From positions 372,001 to 436,000 of the forward strand of contig JADJTI010000005.1 in the NCBI GenBank assembly GCA_016711265.1: a stretch of DNA of 64,000 nt, given 5' to 3'. The notes beneath the pieces are model-generated. The model searched no databases. It had not been told where the DNA came from and was given only the letters and a program-made list of their open reading frames with translations. Positions 16,086-25,028 of this stretch are shown piece after piece (the first letter of the stretch is position 1; each line of letters opens with the position of its first letter). Both the position numbers and the translations under genes were made by a program. This stretch comes from Austwickia sp. (GTDB taxonomy: Bacteria; Actinomycetota; Actinomycetes; Actinomycetales; Dermatophilaceae).

Positions 16086-17819
16086 GTGAGTGCCGTAGCG
16101 CGCGAGGGCGACCGGACCACGCCGCTGATGGCGTTGGACGGCGGGGACCTGCGGCGCTGGGCGTTTCGGGCCGACACCGCGCTGCGGGTGCACCGACACC
16201 AGATCGACGCCCTGAACGTGTTCCCGGTGCCCGACGGGGATACCGGAACGAACATGTTCCTGACCCTGCACTCGGCGCTGGAGGCCTTGGTCGGCAGCTA
16301 TTTGACTCAGTCCCCGCAGGTCAGCGTCGTGGCCGGGATGCAGGCGTTGACCCAACACATGTTGTTCTCGGCGCGCGGCAACTCCGGGGTGATCCTCAGC
16401 CAACTGTTGCGGGGCATGGCCGACGTGGTGGCCGCCGAGGAGCTGGGCCCGCACCCGCTGGTGGTCGATGCCGCCGTGGTGACCCGCATGATGCGCGGCG
16501 CTGCGGGGACGGCCCGGCGGGCGGTCGGCGATCCGGTGGACGGCACGATCCTGACGGTGGCCGATGCCGCCGCGGCAGCGGCCGAGACGGCGTTGGCCGG
16601 CGGGGGCTCGCTGGCGGAGGTCACCGGGGCCGCGTGGGAGGCCGCCAACACGGCGCTGGCGCACACTCCGCGACAGCTCCCGCTACTGGCCAGGGCGGGT
16701 GTGGTCGATGCCGGCGGCGCCGGGTTGGTGGTGCTGCTCGCGGCGCTGGACGACGTGGTCCGCGCGGCCAGGCCGGGGCGGGCCCGTTCCGCCGAGGCCG
16801 ACAGCTGGTGGACCGGGGGTGATCCGCGACCGATCGGCGGATCCGCGCAGGCCCCGGCTGCGGGGGGCTATGAGGTCATGTATCTGCTGGAATCGTGCTC
16901 CGACGACGACGCCGAGCGGCTGGCCCGGCGGCTGCGCCGTCTCGGCGATTCCGTCCTGGTCGTGGGGGATCGGCGGCTGCGCACGGTCCATGTGCACCTG
17001 GAAGACGCCGGCGCCGCCGTCGAGGCCGGGCTCGACATGGGTCGCCTGTCCGGCGTCCGGGTGGCCTGGCTTGGGGGGGCAACCACGCTGCCGTCCGCCC
17101 CCGGGCCGCACGGCTGTCTGGACGCCCCCGACGCCGACATCACCGCCGCACCCGACGCGGCCCGGGTGGGGGCGGTCGCCGGAGCCAGCGGACCGGGCCT
17201 GGCAGCCACGTTCCGGGCCGCGGGCGCCAACACCGTCGACAGCCGCCCCGGGCAACGGGCCACCACCGGCCAGATCCTGCAGGCGATCACCGAGACCGGC
17301 AGCAGCCAGGTGATCGTGCTGCCCAACGACGGGGACACCCTGATGGCGGCGCGCGCCGCGGCCACCCTCGCCGGCCACGAGGGACGCACCGTCCACCTGG
17401 TGCCCACGACGTCACCGATCCAGGGGATGGTGGCGCTCGCCGTACTGGATCCCGCCCAGGACCTGGGCGCCAACGCGACCCGGATGACCGAGGCGGCCGC
17501 GGTCGTGCGGTGCGGGCGGGTGGCGCCCGCGACCCGGGCGGCCTCCACCCAGGCCGGTACCTGCCGCCCCGGTGACGTGCTGGGGTTCATCGGGGACACG
17601 GTGGTCGCCATCGCCGCCGACACCACCGCCGTGGCCCTGATGCTGCTGGAGCAGTTGGGTGTCGACCGCGCCGAACTCGTGACGCTGGTCGCCGGCGCCC
17701 AGGACCCCGAGGTGGGGGAGCGGGTCGCCGAGGTGATCGCGCAGCGGTGGCCGGCGGTGGAGGTGACCTGCCTGCGCGGCGGCCAGCCCGTCGACGGCCT
17801 CCTCTTCGGTGTCGAGTAG
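16086..17819 (+). CDS. DAK2 domain fusion protein (YloV/FakA-like)
   Basis: A 577-residue cytosolic protein. The N-terminal DAK2 kinase domain (to about residue 220) shows NVFPVPDGDTGTNM, the phosphate/metal site, and SARGNSGVILSQLLRGM. The remainder matches the DegV-like C-terminal domain of the YloV family (QVIVLPNDGDTLMAARAAA). In Firmicutes this architecture is the ATP-binding subunit FakA of fatty-acid kinase; in actinobacteria the role is inferred only. AAAGGAG precedes the GTG start. recG starts nine bases after the stop, forming an operon with rsmD, the usual neighbours. Confidence 0.88.
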   Translation: MSAVAREGDRTTPLMALDGGDLRRWAFRADTALRVHRHQIDALNVFPVPDGDTGTNMFLTLHSALEALVGSYLTQSPQVSVVAGMQALTQHMLFSARGNSGVILSQLLRGMADVVAAEELGPHPLVVDAAVVTRMMRGAAGTARRAVGDPVDGTILTVADAAAAAAETALAGGGSLAEVTGAAWEAANTALAHTPRQLPLLARAGVVDAGGAGLVVLLAALDDVVRAARPGRARSAEADSWWTGGDPRPIGGSAQAPAAGGYEVMYLLESCSDDDAERLARRLRRLGDSVLVVGDRRLRTVHVHLEDAGAAVEAGLDMGRLSGVRVAWLGGATTLPSAPGPHGCLDAPDADITAAPDAARVGAVAGASGPGLAATFRAAGANTVDSRPGQRATTGQILQAITETGSSQVIVLPNDGDTLMAARAAATLAGHEGRTVHLVPTTSPIQGMVALAVLDPAQDLGANATRMTEAAAVVRCGRVAPATRAASTQAGTCRPGDVLGFIGDTVVAIAADTTAVALMLLEQLGVDRAELVTLVAGAQDPEVGERVAEVIAQRWPAVEVTCLRGGQPVDGLLFGVE

Positions 17820-17828
17820 GCGCTGCCG

Positions 17829-20087
17829 ATGGCCGGGCTCCAGACTCCCCTCACGCGGCTGCTACCGGCCGATGTGGCCCGCAAGCTCGCCGCGCACCGA
17901 GACCTGCGCACCGCAGGTGACCTGCTGTGGTTCCTGCCTCGCCGGTACCTCGATCTGCGCACCGAGGTCGCCGAGCTGGTGCCGGGCAGCTACGCGGTGT
18001 TCGTGGGGACCGTGCTCAGCGCGACGGCGCGGCCGATGCGTCAGCGTCGCGGACGTCTGCTGAGCGTCACGGTCCGCAGCGGTGAGCACGAGATCGACGT
18101 GGCGTTCTTCTCCGCCCACGGGCACGAACGCAAACTGTTGCCCGGGGCCAGCGGCCTGTTCGCCGGGACCGTCGGCGCGTACGGCGGGCGGCTGCAACTC
18201 ACCCACCCGGCGTACCAGATGCTGGGCGCCGACGATCCCGACGATGCGCAGGGCCTGATCCCCGGTGTAGCAGACCAGCGGTACATGCCGGTCTACCGTG
18301 AAGTGAAGAACCTGCCGTCCTGGAAGATCGGCCGAGCGGTGGCGATGGTTCTGGACGCTCTTGACCCGCTGGTCGACCCCGTTCCCGCGGACATCCTGCA
18401 GCGGCGGGGCCTGCCCGGCCTCGGGGAGGCGTTCGCGCGGGTTCACGCCCCGGTCGAGCTCCGGGGACACGGCCGGAACCTCTGGCCGCCGGAGCTGGCT
18501 CGGCTCCGGTACGACGAGGCGCTGATGATGCAGGTCCTCCTGGCCCGCCGCCGGCTGGCGCACCGGTCCTCACCGGCTCGACCCCGGCGTCCCCGCCCGG
18601 GGGGGCTGCTGGAGGCGTTCGATGCGCGGTTGCCGTTCGAACTGACGGCAGGTCAGCGGGCCGTCGGGGAAGAGCTGTCCGAAGATCTGGCCCGCGACTG
18701 GCCGATGCATCGGCTGCTACAGGGAGACGTCGGCTCGGGCAAGACGGTCGTGGCGTTGCGCGCGATGCTGGCCGTCGTGGACGCCGGTGGGCAGGCGGCC
18801 ATGCTGGCCCCGACCGAGGTGCTCGCGGCCCAACACCACCGCTCGATCACGACGATGATGGGAGACCTGGCCGAGGGCGGGCTGCTGGGCGGCGCCGACC
18901 AGGGCACCCGGGTGGCCCTGCTGACCGGCAGCCAGACCACGGCGCAACGCCGGCGCGCGCTCCTGCAGGCGGCCTCGGGCGAGGCCGGGATCGTGGTGGG
19001 GACCCACGCGCTGATCCAGGAGGGCGTGGGATTCTTCGATCTCGGTCTGGCGGTGGTCGACGAGCAGCACCGTTTCGGGGTGGCCCAACGCGACGCCCTG
19101 CGCGGGAAGGCCCAGGACTCCAGCGCCGCCGATCCGCATGTGCTGGTCATGACGGCGACGCCGATCCCGCGGACGGTGGCGATGACGGTGTTCGGCGACA
19201 TGGATGTCAGCGTGTTGACCGAGCTGCCCGCGGGACGCTCGCCGATCACGACCCATGTCGTGGACAAGCCGGCCTGGTTGGCGCGAACCTGGGCCCGGGT
19301 GGCTGAGGAGGTGGCCGCGGGTCACCAGGCGTACGTCGTGTGCCCGCGGATCGACGACGACGCCGCAGACTCCCAGCCGCATCCGGCGGATGAGGCGCTC
19401 GAGTCACCCGAGCCGCCCGACGACACTCATGAGGCTCTTCCCGCCGCCCGGTCGGTGATGGAACTGCAGGGGTTGCTGGCCACCGAGCCGTCGCTGGCGG
19501 GGCTGGCGGTGGACATCCTGCACGGCCGACTCCCGGCCGAGGCCAAGGAGTCGGTCATGGCGGCGTTCACCGCCGGCGACATCGACGTCCTGATCTCCAC
19601 CACGGTCATCGAGGTCGGGGTGGACGTGCCCAATGCCACCGTCATGGTGGTCATGGACGCCGAGCGCTTCGGCGTCTCGCAGCTGCACCAGCTGCGCGGG
19701 CGGATCGGTCGGGGCACGGCGCCCGGCCTGTGTCTGTTGGTGACCCGCGCGCAGGGACCCGCACTGGAGCGGCTGCACCAGGTGGCCGCGACCACGGACG
19801 GCTTCGAGGTAGCCCGCATCGATCTGGAGCAGCGTCGCGAGGGAGACGTGCTGGGTGCCCGGCAGAGTGGGCGCAGCTCCTTGCGGCTCCTGCGGCTGAC
19901 GGGACCGGAGGAGCGGGATCCCTACGGCCTCACGCGGGCCGATCTCGACCGGCTCATCCAGGAAGCCCGCGAGGACGCCGCCGAGGTGGTCGGCGACGAC
20001 CCGGACCTGCACCGCCACCCGGAGCTGGCGGCCGCCATCGGCGCGTTGCTGGACGACGAGCAGGCCGCCTACCTGGAGCGTGGCTGA
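17829..20087 (+). CDS. recG: ATP-dependent DNA helicase RecG
   Basis: A 752-residue superfamily 2 helicase that remodels stalled forks and Holliday junctions. After the N-terminal wedge/OB domain come Walker A LLQGDVGSGKTVVALRAM (about residue 299), the DExH-type box VVDEQHRFGVAQRDAL, VMTATPIPRTVAMTVFG, and the C-terminal STTVIEVGVDVPNAT and LRGRIGRG motifs. An acidic, proline-rich insert near 19365-19440 interrupts the helicase lobe linker and looks lineage-specific. The TGA overlaps the rsmD ATG (TGATG). Confidence 0.96.
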   Translation: MAGLQTPLTRLLPADVARKLAAHRDLRTAGDLLWFLPRRYLDLRTEVAELVPGSYAVFVGTVLSATARPMRQRRGRLLSVTVRSGEHEIDVAFFSAHGHERKLLPGASGLFAGTVGAYGGRLQLTHPAYQMLGADDPDDAQGLIPGVADQRYMPVYREVKNLPSWKIGRAVAMVLDALDPLVDPVPADILQRRGLPGLGEAFARVHAPVELRGHGRNLWPPELARLRYDEALMMQVLLARRRLAHRSSPARPRRPRPGGLLEAFDARLPFELTAGQRAVGEELSEDLARDWPMHRLLQGDVGSGKTVVALRAMLAVVDAGGQAAMLAPTEVLAAQHHRSITTMMGDLAEGGLLGGADQGTRVALLTGSQTTAQRRRALLQAASGEAGIVVGTHALIQEGVGFFDLGLAVVDEQHRFGVAQRDALRGKAQDSSAADPHVLVMTATPIPRTVAMTVFGDMDVSVLTELPAGRSPITTHVVDKPAWLARTWARVAEEVAAGHQAYVVCPRIDDDAADSQPHPADEALESPEPPDDTHEALPAARSVMELQGLLATEPSLAGLAVDILHGRLPAEAKESVMAAFTAGDIDVLISTTVIEVGVDVPNATVMVVMDAERFGVSQLHQLRGRIGRGTAPGLCLLVTRAQGPALERLHQVAATTDGFEVARIDLEQRREGDVLGARQSGRSSLRLLRLTGPEERDPYGLTRADLDRLIQEAREDAAEVVGDDPDLHRHPELAAAIGALLDDEQAAYLERG

Positions 20088-20650
20088 TGACGCGGATCGT
20101 GGCGGGGCACTTCCGGGGGCGCCGGTTGGTCACCCCGGCCGGTACGGCGACCCGCCCCACCAGCGAGCGGGTCCGGGAGGCCGTCTTTGCTCGCCTGGAT
20201 CACCTCGGGGTACTTGCCGGCGCCCGCGTCCTGGAGCTGTACTGCGGATCCGGCAGCCTCGGCTTGGAGGCCTTGTCCCGGGGGGCCGCGAGCCTGGTCC
20301 TCGTCGACGTGGCCAAGGCCGCCACCACGGCCGCCACCCGCAACGTCCAGACCCTGGGCTCCGAGAACGTCCAGGTGGTGACCGCCGATGCGGCCCGCTT
20401 CCTGGCCCGCCGCCCGACCGGCGCCTTCGACGTCGTACTGCTGGATCCGCCGTACGACCTGCCGGAGGCGCGGCTGGCGGAGGTGCTCGACGCGTTGGAC
20501 GCGCCCGGGGTGCTGGCGCCGCAAGCGCTGGTCGTTCTCGAGCGGGCCACGCGGTCAGGGCAGCCCCGGTGGCCCCTCGCCTGGGCTCCCGCGGAGGCCA
20601 AGCGGTACGGCGAGACCACTGTCTGGTTCGCCCCCCGCAGCACGACGTAA
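20087..20650 (+). CDS. rsmD: 16S rRNA (guanine966-N2)-methyltransferase
   Basis: A 187-residue SAM-dependent methyltransferase modifying G966 of 16S rRNA. It starts MTRIVAGHFRGRRLVTP, with the substrate motif ATRPTSERVREAVF, SAM site VLELYCGSGSLGLEALSRGA, and catalytic LLDPPYDLP. Its start overlaps the recG stop by one base. Typical length and neighbours. Confidence 0.95.
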   Translation: MTRIVAGHFRGRRLVTPAGTATRPTSERVREAVFARLDHLGVLAGARVLELYCGSGSLGLEALSRGAASLVLVDVAKAATTAATRNVQTLGSENVQVVTADAARFLARRPTGAFDVVLLDPPYDLPEARLAEVLDALDAPGVLAPQALVVLERATRSGQPRWPLAWAPAEAKRYGETTVWFAPRSTT

Positions 20651-20759
20651 CGACGCAGTTCTCCTGCGGAGGTATCAGTTATGTCATCCTCTGGTACGGA
20701 GGAGGTCACGCGATGGTTACAGCTGGCGCTGGGGTTTCGGTGGCATGACCGCGTCGTCC

Positions 20760-20765
20760 TACGAT
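20760..20765 (+). promoter_or_regulatory. -10 box of a leaderless promoter (TACGAT)
   Basis: TACGAT is followed by six bases and the GTG at 20772. This is the main reason to prefer GTG 20772 over ATG 20745 for the membrane glutaredoxin. Confidence 0.5.
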
Positions 20766-20771
20766 TCCCGC

Positions 20772-21218
20772 GTGACACGTTCCCGGCGGGCTCGGCATCG
20801 CATGGTGGGACTGTCGGCTCTGGCGGCCGTCGTCGCCGTCTTCTCCTTCGTGGTCGCCCATTCACCGCTGGCGGTCCTGGTGGCCGTGCTGGTCACCGTG
20901 GGGCTGTTGATCAGCGCATGGCTGTGGCGCACCGAAGACGGCGTGTCGCATTGGGAGGCCCAGGAGCGCAACGTCCGCGACGGTCGCGTGATCGTGTACT
21001 GGCGTCCGGGCTGCCCGTACTGCTACCGGCTCCGGCTCACGCTCGGCCAGCGGGGGCGGGCCCTGTCCTGGGTGGACATCTGGGCCGACGACGAGGCGGC
21101 CGCCTTCGTCCGCGACCTCAACGCAGGCTCGGAGACCGTGCCCACAGTCATCCTGCGCGACGGATCCGCCCTGACGAACCCCCCGATGCACGCGATCACC
21201 GCCCAACTCACCCACTGA
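20772..21218 (+). CDS. Membrane-anchored glutaredoxin-like protein
   Basis: A 148-residue protein. Two hydrophobic segments near the N-terminus (MVGLSALAAVVAVFSFVV and LAVLVAVLVTVGLLISAWLW) precede a cytosolic-type glutaredoxin domain with the dithiol active site PGCPYCYRLRLTLG and the cis-proline loop SETVPTVILRDG. CPYC is the classical glutaredoxin and mycoredoxin-related motif. If made from GTG 20772 the message is leaderless; ATG 20745 would add nine residues. Function is probably thiol/mixed-disulfide reduction near the membrane, with mycothiol as likely reductant, which is inference from the phylum. Confidence 0.82.
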   Translation: MTRSRRARHRMVGLSALAAVVAVFSFVVAHSPLAVLVAVLVTVGLLISAWLWRTEDGVSHWEAQERNVRDGRVIVYWRPGCPYCYRLRLTLGQRGRALSWVDIWADDEAAAFVRDLNAGSETVPTVILRDGSALTNPPMHAITAQLTH

Positions 21219-21239
21219 CCGGCGCCGCATCCCCGCTGC

Positions 21240-21245
21240 TAGGTT
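21240..21245 (+). promoter_or_regulatory. -10 box of the coaD leaderless promoter (TAGGTT)
   Basis: TAGGTT is followed by exactly six bases and the coaD ATG, with no Shine-Dalgarno. Confidence 0.55.
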
Positions 21246-21251
21246 GCCGTC

Positions 21252-21779
21252 ATGGAACCCGCCCCCTCTGCGCCGGAGCCGGTCACCGCGCCCGCTCCGC
21301 AGCCCCGCCGGTGCGTGTGCCCGGGCTCGTACGACCCGATCACGCTGGGGCACTTGGACGTCATTCGGCGGGCGGCAGCGCTCTACGACGAGGTGGTCGT
21401 CGCCGTCCTCTACAACCAGTCCAAGCAGGGGATGTTCAGTCCAGCCGAACGCCTGGAGCTGATCCGCCACGAGTGCGCCGAGCTGCCCAACGTGCGGGCG
21501 ATCGAATTCCACGGACGATTGCTCGTCGACGTCTGCCAGGAGCTCGGGATCGCGGCCATCGTCAAGGGCCTGCGGGGGGAGACGGACTACTCCTACGAGC
21601 TCCCGATGGCGGTCATGAACCGGCATCTGACTGGCGTGGAAACGCTGTTCCTGCCCGGTGACCCGGCGTACACCCAGGTGTCGAGCTCGCTCATCAAGGA
21701 GGTCGCCCGGTTCGGCGGCAACATCAAGGGCCTGGTCGGCCCGCGGGTCGCCGAAGCGCTGGCGGCGAAGCTGGCCTGA
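21252..21779 (+). CDS. coaD: Phosphopantetheine adenylyltransferase
   Basis: A 175-residue nucleotidyltransferase catalysing the fourth step of coenzyme A synthesis. The conserved CPGSYDPITLGHLDVI contains the TxGH nucleotide-binding motif; IVKGLRGETDYSYELPMA and the ending VSSSLIKEVARFGG complete the signature. The first 17 residues are a Pro/Ala-rich extension; the ATG used agrees with the TAGGTT -10 box six bases upstream. Short direct repeats of CTGATCCGGC follow the stop (21776-21800). Confidence 0.95.
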   Translation: MEPAPSAPEPVTAPAPQPRRCVCPGSYDPITLGHLDVIRRAAALYDEVVVAVLYNQSKQGMFSPAERLELIRHECAELPNVRAIEFHGRLLVDVCQELGIAAIVKGLRGETDYSYELPMAVMNRHLTGVETLFLPGDPAYTQVSSSLIKEVARFGGNIKGLVGPRVAEALAAKLA

Positions 21780-21930
21780 TCCGGCCTGATCCGGCCTGAG
21801 TGGCTCCGGCGCCCGGGTGCGGTTTGGGACCTTCCGGGGCACCCGGTAAGCTAGGCGGTCGGTCTTGTGCCGCCTTCGTGGCGGGCCCCGACCCCGCTCG
21901 CCCACCACCTGCGAATGCACTGGATGTCTC

Positions 21931-22548
21931 ATGACCGGCCTTGATCCGCGCCACCCGATGGTCTTCGATGCCCGGGTGTTGGGTCGGCGTGCCGGTGCGA
22001 TGGTGCAGGAGCGCCGGGTCATCCCGGTTACCGATGGGGTCGGGCAGATCGGCACCGACGTCGTGGCGGTGGTGCCTGGTGCCGAACTAGACGTCGACCT
22101 GCGGCTCGAATCGGTCCTGGAGGGCGTTCTGGCCAGTGGCGCGGTCGGTTCCGTTGCCGAGGGAACCTGCGTACGCTGCCTGGAGCCGGTGCGTCTGCCG
22201 GTCAGCGCCACCTTTCAGGAGCTCTTCGCGTACGCCGACCGCGCGGCCCACCATCACCAGGTGGGGGCGCAGGACGATGAAGAGGCGCACGTCCTGGTGG
22301 GTGACCTGCTGAACCTGGAGCCGGTGCTGCGGGACGCCATCGTCCCGGCCTTGCCGTTCCAGCCGGTGTGCCGACCGGACTGCCCGGGGTTGTGCGATCA
22401 ATGCGGGCAGCCGCTGGACGCCGATCCCGGCCACGTCCACGAGGACGTCGACCCCCGGTGGGCGGCGTTGGCCGGACTGGCCGCGGCGTCCGACACGAGC
22501 CCGCAGACCGGTCCATCCGGGCCGGGCAACCAAGAGAAGAGGAACTGA
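21931..22548 (+). CDS. DUF177 (YceD-like) protein
   Basis: A 205-residue protein of the YceD/DUF177 family, genetically linked to rpmF in most bacteria and implicated in 23S rRNA or ribosome maturation. It contains CVRCLEPVRLPV and a cysteine cluster CRPDCPGLCDQCGQ likely to bind zinc. The ATG at 21931 was chosen over upstream frame extensions that run through the promoter region. rpmF begins one base after its stop. A possible TAAGCT -10 box lies about 80 bases upstream. Confidence 0.9.
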   Translation: MTGLDPRHPMVFDARVLGRRAGAMVQERRVIPVTDGVGQIGTDVVAVVPGAELDVDLRLESVLEGVLASGAVGSVAEGTCVRCLEPVRLPVSATFQELFAYADRAAHHHQVGAQDDEEAHVLVGDLLNLEPVLRDAIVPALPFQPVCRPDCPGLCDQCGQPLDADPGHVHEDVDPRWAALAGLAAASDTSPQTGPSGPGNQEKRN

Positions 22549-22549
22549 C

Positions 22550-22744
22550 GTGGCTGTCCCGAAGCGCAAGATGTCGCGCTCCAACACCCGTTCGCGCCGG
22601 GCGCAATGGAAGGCGACGCCCACCACGCTCACCGCGTGCCCGCGCTGCGCTTCGCCCAAGCAGCCGCATCTGGCGTGCCCGTCCTGCGGGACGTACAACG
22701 GGCGCTACTACGCCGCCGCGGAACGCTCCGAACACCAGGGCTGA
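22550..22744 (+). CDS. rpmF: Large-subunit ribosomal protein bL32
   Basis: A 64-residue ribosomal protein starting MAVPKRKMSRSNTRSRRAQW, with the zinc pairs CPRC and CPSC. GTG start; GAGAAGAGG inside the DUF177 3' end serves as ribosome-binding site. rnc follows after 11 bases. Confidence 0.95.
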   Translation: MAVPKRKMSRSNTRSRRAQWKATPTTLTACPRCASPKQPHLACPSCGTYNGRYYAAAERSEHQG

Positions 22745-22755
22745 ACCGCCACTCG

Positions 22756-23559
22756 ATGGCTTCCCCGCGCAACAGGTCCGAGCAGCGTCCTGTGGACGAG
22801 CTGGCCGCCACGATGGAGAACATCCTGGGCGTCGAGCTCGACCTGGGGATGATCCGTCATGCCCTGACCCACCGCTCGTACGCCTACGAGAACGGCGGAA
22901 TCCCGAACAACGAGCGGCTGGAGTTCCTCGGCGACTCGGTGCTGGGCCTAGTGGTGACTGAGTCGCTGTACGCCGACCACCCGCACCTTCCCGAAGGGCA
23001 GCTGGCGAAGTTGCGGGCCGCCGTAGTGAACATGCGGGCGTTGGCCGATGTCGGCCGCACCCTCGGCCTGGGCGACTACCTCTTTCTGGGCCGGGGAGAA
23101 GAGTCCACCGGCGGACGCGACAAGGCCTCGATTCTGGCCGACACGGTCGAGGCGCTGATCGGCACGGTGTACCTGGCCCACGGCGTGGAGCGCGCCCGGC
23201 TGTTCGTGCACCACTTGGTCGACCCGCTGCTGCGCAGCTCGGCGCAGCTCGGTGCCGGCCTGGACTGGAAGACCAGCCTGCAGGAACTCGTCTCCGCGGT
23301 GGGCTCCGGGATGCCGGAGTACCGGGTCAGCGAAGAAGGGCCCGACCACGAGAAGACGTTCACGGCCGTGGCCGTGGTCGCGCAGGAACCGTGCGGCCAG
23401 GGCGTGGGCCGGAGCAAGAAGGAAGCCGAACAGCGGGCCGCCCAGCAGGCCTGGGAAGCGTTGACCGAGCGGGCCGGCACTGCGGCAGACACTGTAGCCG
23501 GCACGGCGGCGGGCGAGGTAGCCGGCAGTGCGGCGGGCGCCGGCTCCAGCGACGGCTAG
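22756..23559 (+). CDS. rnc: Ribonuclease III
   Basis: A 267-residue double-strand-specific RNase for rRNA and mRNA processing. The signature NNERLEFLGDSVLGLVV holds the acidic catalytic residues; ADTVEALIGTVYL is the second acidic site. The dsRNA-binding domain starts near residue 165 (WKTSLQELVSAVG) and ends in KKEAEQRAAQQAW. The last 35 residues are a low-complexity Ala/Gly/Thr tail made of degenerate repeats. Order rpmF-rnc-mutM is conserved. Confidence 0.95.
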   Translation: MASPRNRSEQRPVDELAATMENILGVELDLGMIRHALTHRSYAYENGGIPNNERLEFLGDSVLGLVVTESLYADHPHLPEGQLAKLRAAVVNMRALADVGRTLGLGDYLFLGRGEESTGGRDKASILADTVEALIGTVYLAHGVERARLFVHHLVDPLLRSSAQLGAGLDWKTSLQELVSAVGSGMPEYRVSEEGPDHEKTFTAVAVVAQEPCGQGVGRSKKEAEQRAAQQAWEALTERAGTAADTVAGTAAGEVAGSAAGAGSSDG

Positions 23560-23580
23560 CCGAGGCCGTGAGCGGCGTCG

Positions 23581-24477
23581 ATGCCGGAGCTGCCTGAGGT
23601 CGAGACGGTACGACGTGGGCTGGCGTCGCACGTGCTCGGCCGGACCGTCGCGCGGGTCACCCTGCTCGGGCACCGGGTCGCCCGTCGGCATCCCGCCGGG
23701 CCGGCGGATCTGGCGGACTCCCTGACGGGCTGCCGTATCGATGCGGTCCGACGGCGAGGCAAGTACCTGTGGCTCGTCATGCGACCGCCCGAGTTGCCGG
23801 GTGGGGCGTCGGCGTGCCCGTTCGCCCTGATCATCCACCTCGGCATGAGTGGACAACTTCTTGTCACGTCTCCGGCGGCGCCGCCCGGTCCCCACCTGCG
23901 CGCCACCATCGAGTTCAGCGACAAGACCGACACCGAGCTGCGATTCGTGGACCAGCGCACGTTCGGCGGGATGGCGGTAGCGGAGCTGGTCCCGGCACCT
24001 GGGCAACCGGACGGCGTACCGGAAACCCTGGTTCACCTGGGCGCGGACCCGTTCGAGCCGGCGTACTCCGTGGCGGCCGTCGTGGAGGCGATGCGACACC
24101 GGGACAGCGCGATCAAGCGCGCCTTGCTCGATCAGCGGCTGGTGTCCGGGATCGGCAACATTTACGCCGATGAGGCCCTCTGGGCGGCGAAGGTGCACGG
24201 GCAGCGGTCCTGCTCGGCCTTGACCCGGCCAGCCCTCGGGCGCGTCCTGGCCGCTGCCGCGCAGGTCATGGAGCGAGCTCTGGAAGCGGGCGGGACCAGC
24301 TTCGATGCGTTGTACGTGAACGTCAATGGCGCGAGCGGGTACTTCGATCGGAGCCTGAACGCCTACGGCCAGGCAGGCCGGCCGTGCGCCCGGTGCGGCA
24401 CCCCGATCCGGCGGGAACCGTTCATGAACCGGTCGTCGTACTCCTGCCCTCGGTGCCAGCCCCGCCCGCGGCGCTGA
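23581..24477 (+). CDS. mutM: Formamidopyrimidine-DNA glycosylase
   Basis: A 298-residue base-excision repair enzyme removing 8-oxoguanine and FapyG. The catalytic N-terminal proline and glutamate are in MPELPEVETVRRGL, the helix-two-turn-helix shows LVSGIGNIYADEALW, and the C-terminal zinc finger has CARCGTPI and CPRC. Length is typical. It starts 21 bases after rnc and is followed by a long inverted-repeat element. Confidence 0.96.
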   Translation: MPELPEVETVRRGLASHVLGRTVARVTLLGHRVARRHPAGPADLADSLTGCRIDAVRRRGKYLWLVMRPPELPGGASACPFALIIHLGMSGQLLVTSPAAPPGPHLRATIEFSDKTDTELRFVDQRTFGGMAVAELVPAPGQPDGVPETLVHLGADPFEPAYSVAAVVEAMRHRDSAIKRALLDQRLVSGIGNIYADEALWAAKVHGQRSCSALTRPALGRVLAAAAQVMERALEAGGTSFDALYVNVNGASGYFDRSLNAYGQAGRPCARCGTPIRREPFMNRSSYSCPRCQPRPRR

Positions 24478-24509
24478 TCCGTGCCCGGAGTCCCCCGGGA
24501 GCCACGGTA

Positions 24510-24628
24510 CCGGCGAACACAGCGCTACCCCTCACGCCCGTTCAGCCGTGGGCCCGTTTACATCATCGCAGGTCACAAGCGCGCCGCTCGATGTCGATGG
24601 CGGTGAGGGGTAGCGCTGTGTTCGCCGG
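24510..24628 (+). repeat. Long-hairpin element, copy A
   Basis: Perfect 26-bp inverted arms (24510-24535 and 24603-24628; each includes AGCGCTACCCCTCAC or its complement) enclose 67 bases. The loop carries, at 24560-24592, ACAT, four bases, GCAGGTCA, nine bases, CGCTCGAT, exactly as in copy B at 2463-2571. It lies between the convergent ends of mutM and a small membrane gene and abuts the latter's stop by one base. It could double as a bidirectional terminator, but the size and conserved loop suggest more. Confidence 0.7.
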
Positions 24629-24629
24629 G

Positions 24630-25022
24630 TCAACTTCTTGCCTTGACGGGCTCGGCGCGGCTCCGCCACAGCGAGATGGCCAGCGCCGCGGCCACCGGTG
24701 ACCAGGTCAGCTTCTCCGGCAGGGAGGGTGAAGCAAGGTTCAGGGCGGTCCCGACCGTGAAGAGAGCCGCCGCGCCCGACTGCAGTCGTCGCTGACCGGT
24801 TTCCGGAAGCGGGCGGCGTGCCACGGTCGCCGCCAGCGCGGCGTACGCCACGGTGGCGACGGCACTCGTTGCGCGGAGGTGGCCCGGGAGGGTTCCCGAG
24901 TGTCCCCCGCCGTACGCGAGGTGAGCCCACGGCGCGCCGGCGGCGAGGGCGGCCTGAAATCCGGATGATCCCAGGAGCAGCATGGTGGCCGCGCCTCGCG
25001 CGGTGAAGAGGTGGGTAGCCAC
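24630..25022 (-). CDS. Small integral membrane protein of unknown function
   Basis: A 130-residue protein with about four hydrophobic segments (ARGAATMLLLGSSGFQAALA, ATSAVATVAYAALAATVA, GAAALFTVGTALNLA, SPVAAALAISLW). Between helices are conserved-looking AGAPWAHLAYGGGHSG residues. I recall similar actinobacterial hypothetical proteins but no function. The GTG start at 25020-25022 is preferred because TACGAT ends exactly six bases upstream. Confidence 0.68.
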   Translation of the reverse strand: MATHLFTARGAATMLLLGSSGFQAALAAGAPWAHLAYGGGHSGTLPGHLRATSAVATVAYAALAATVARRPLPETGQRRLQSGAAALFTVGTALNLASPSLPEKLTWSPVAAALAISLWRSRAEPVKARS

Positions 25023-25028
25023 GCAGCG

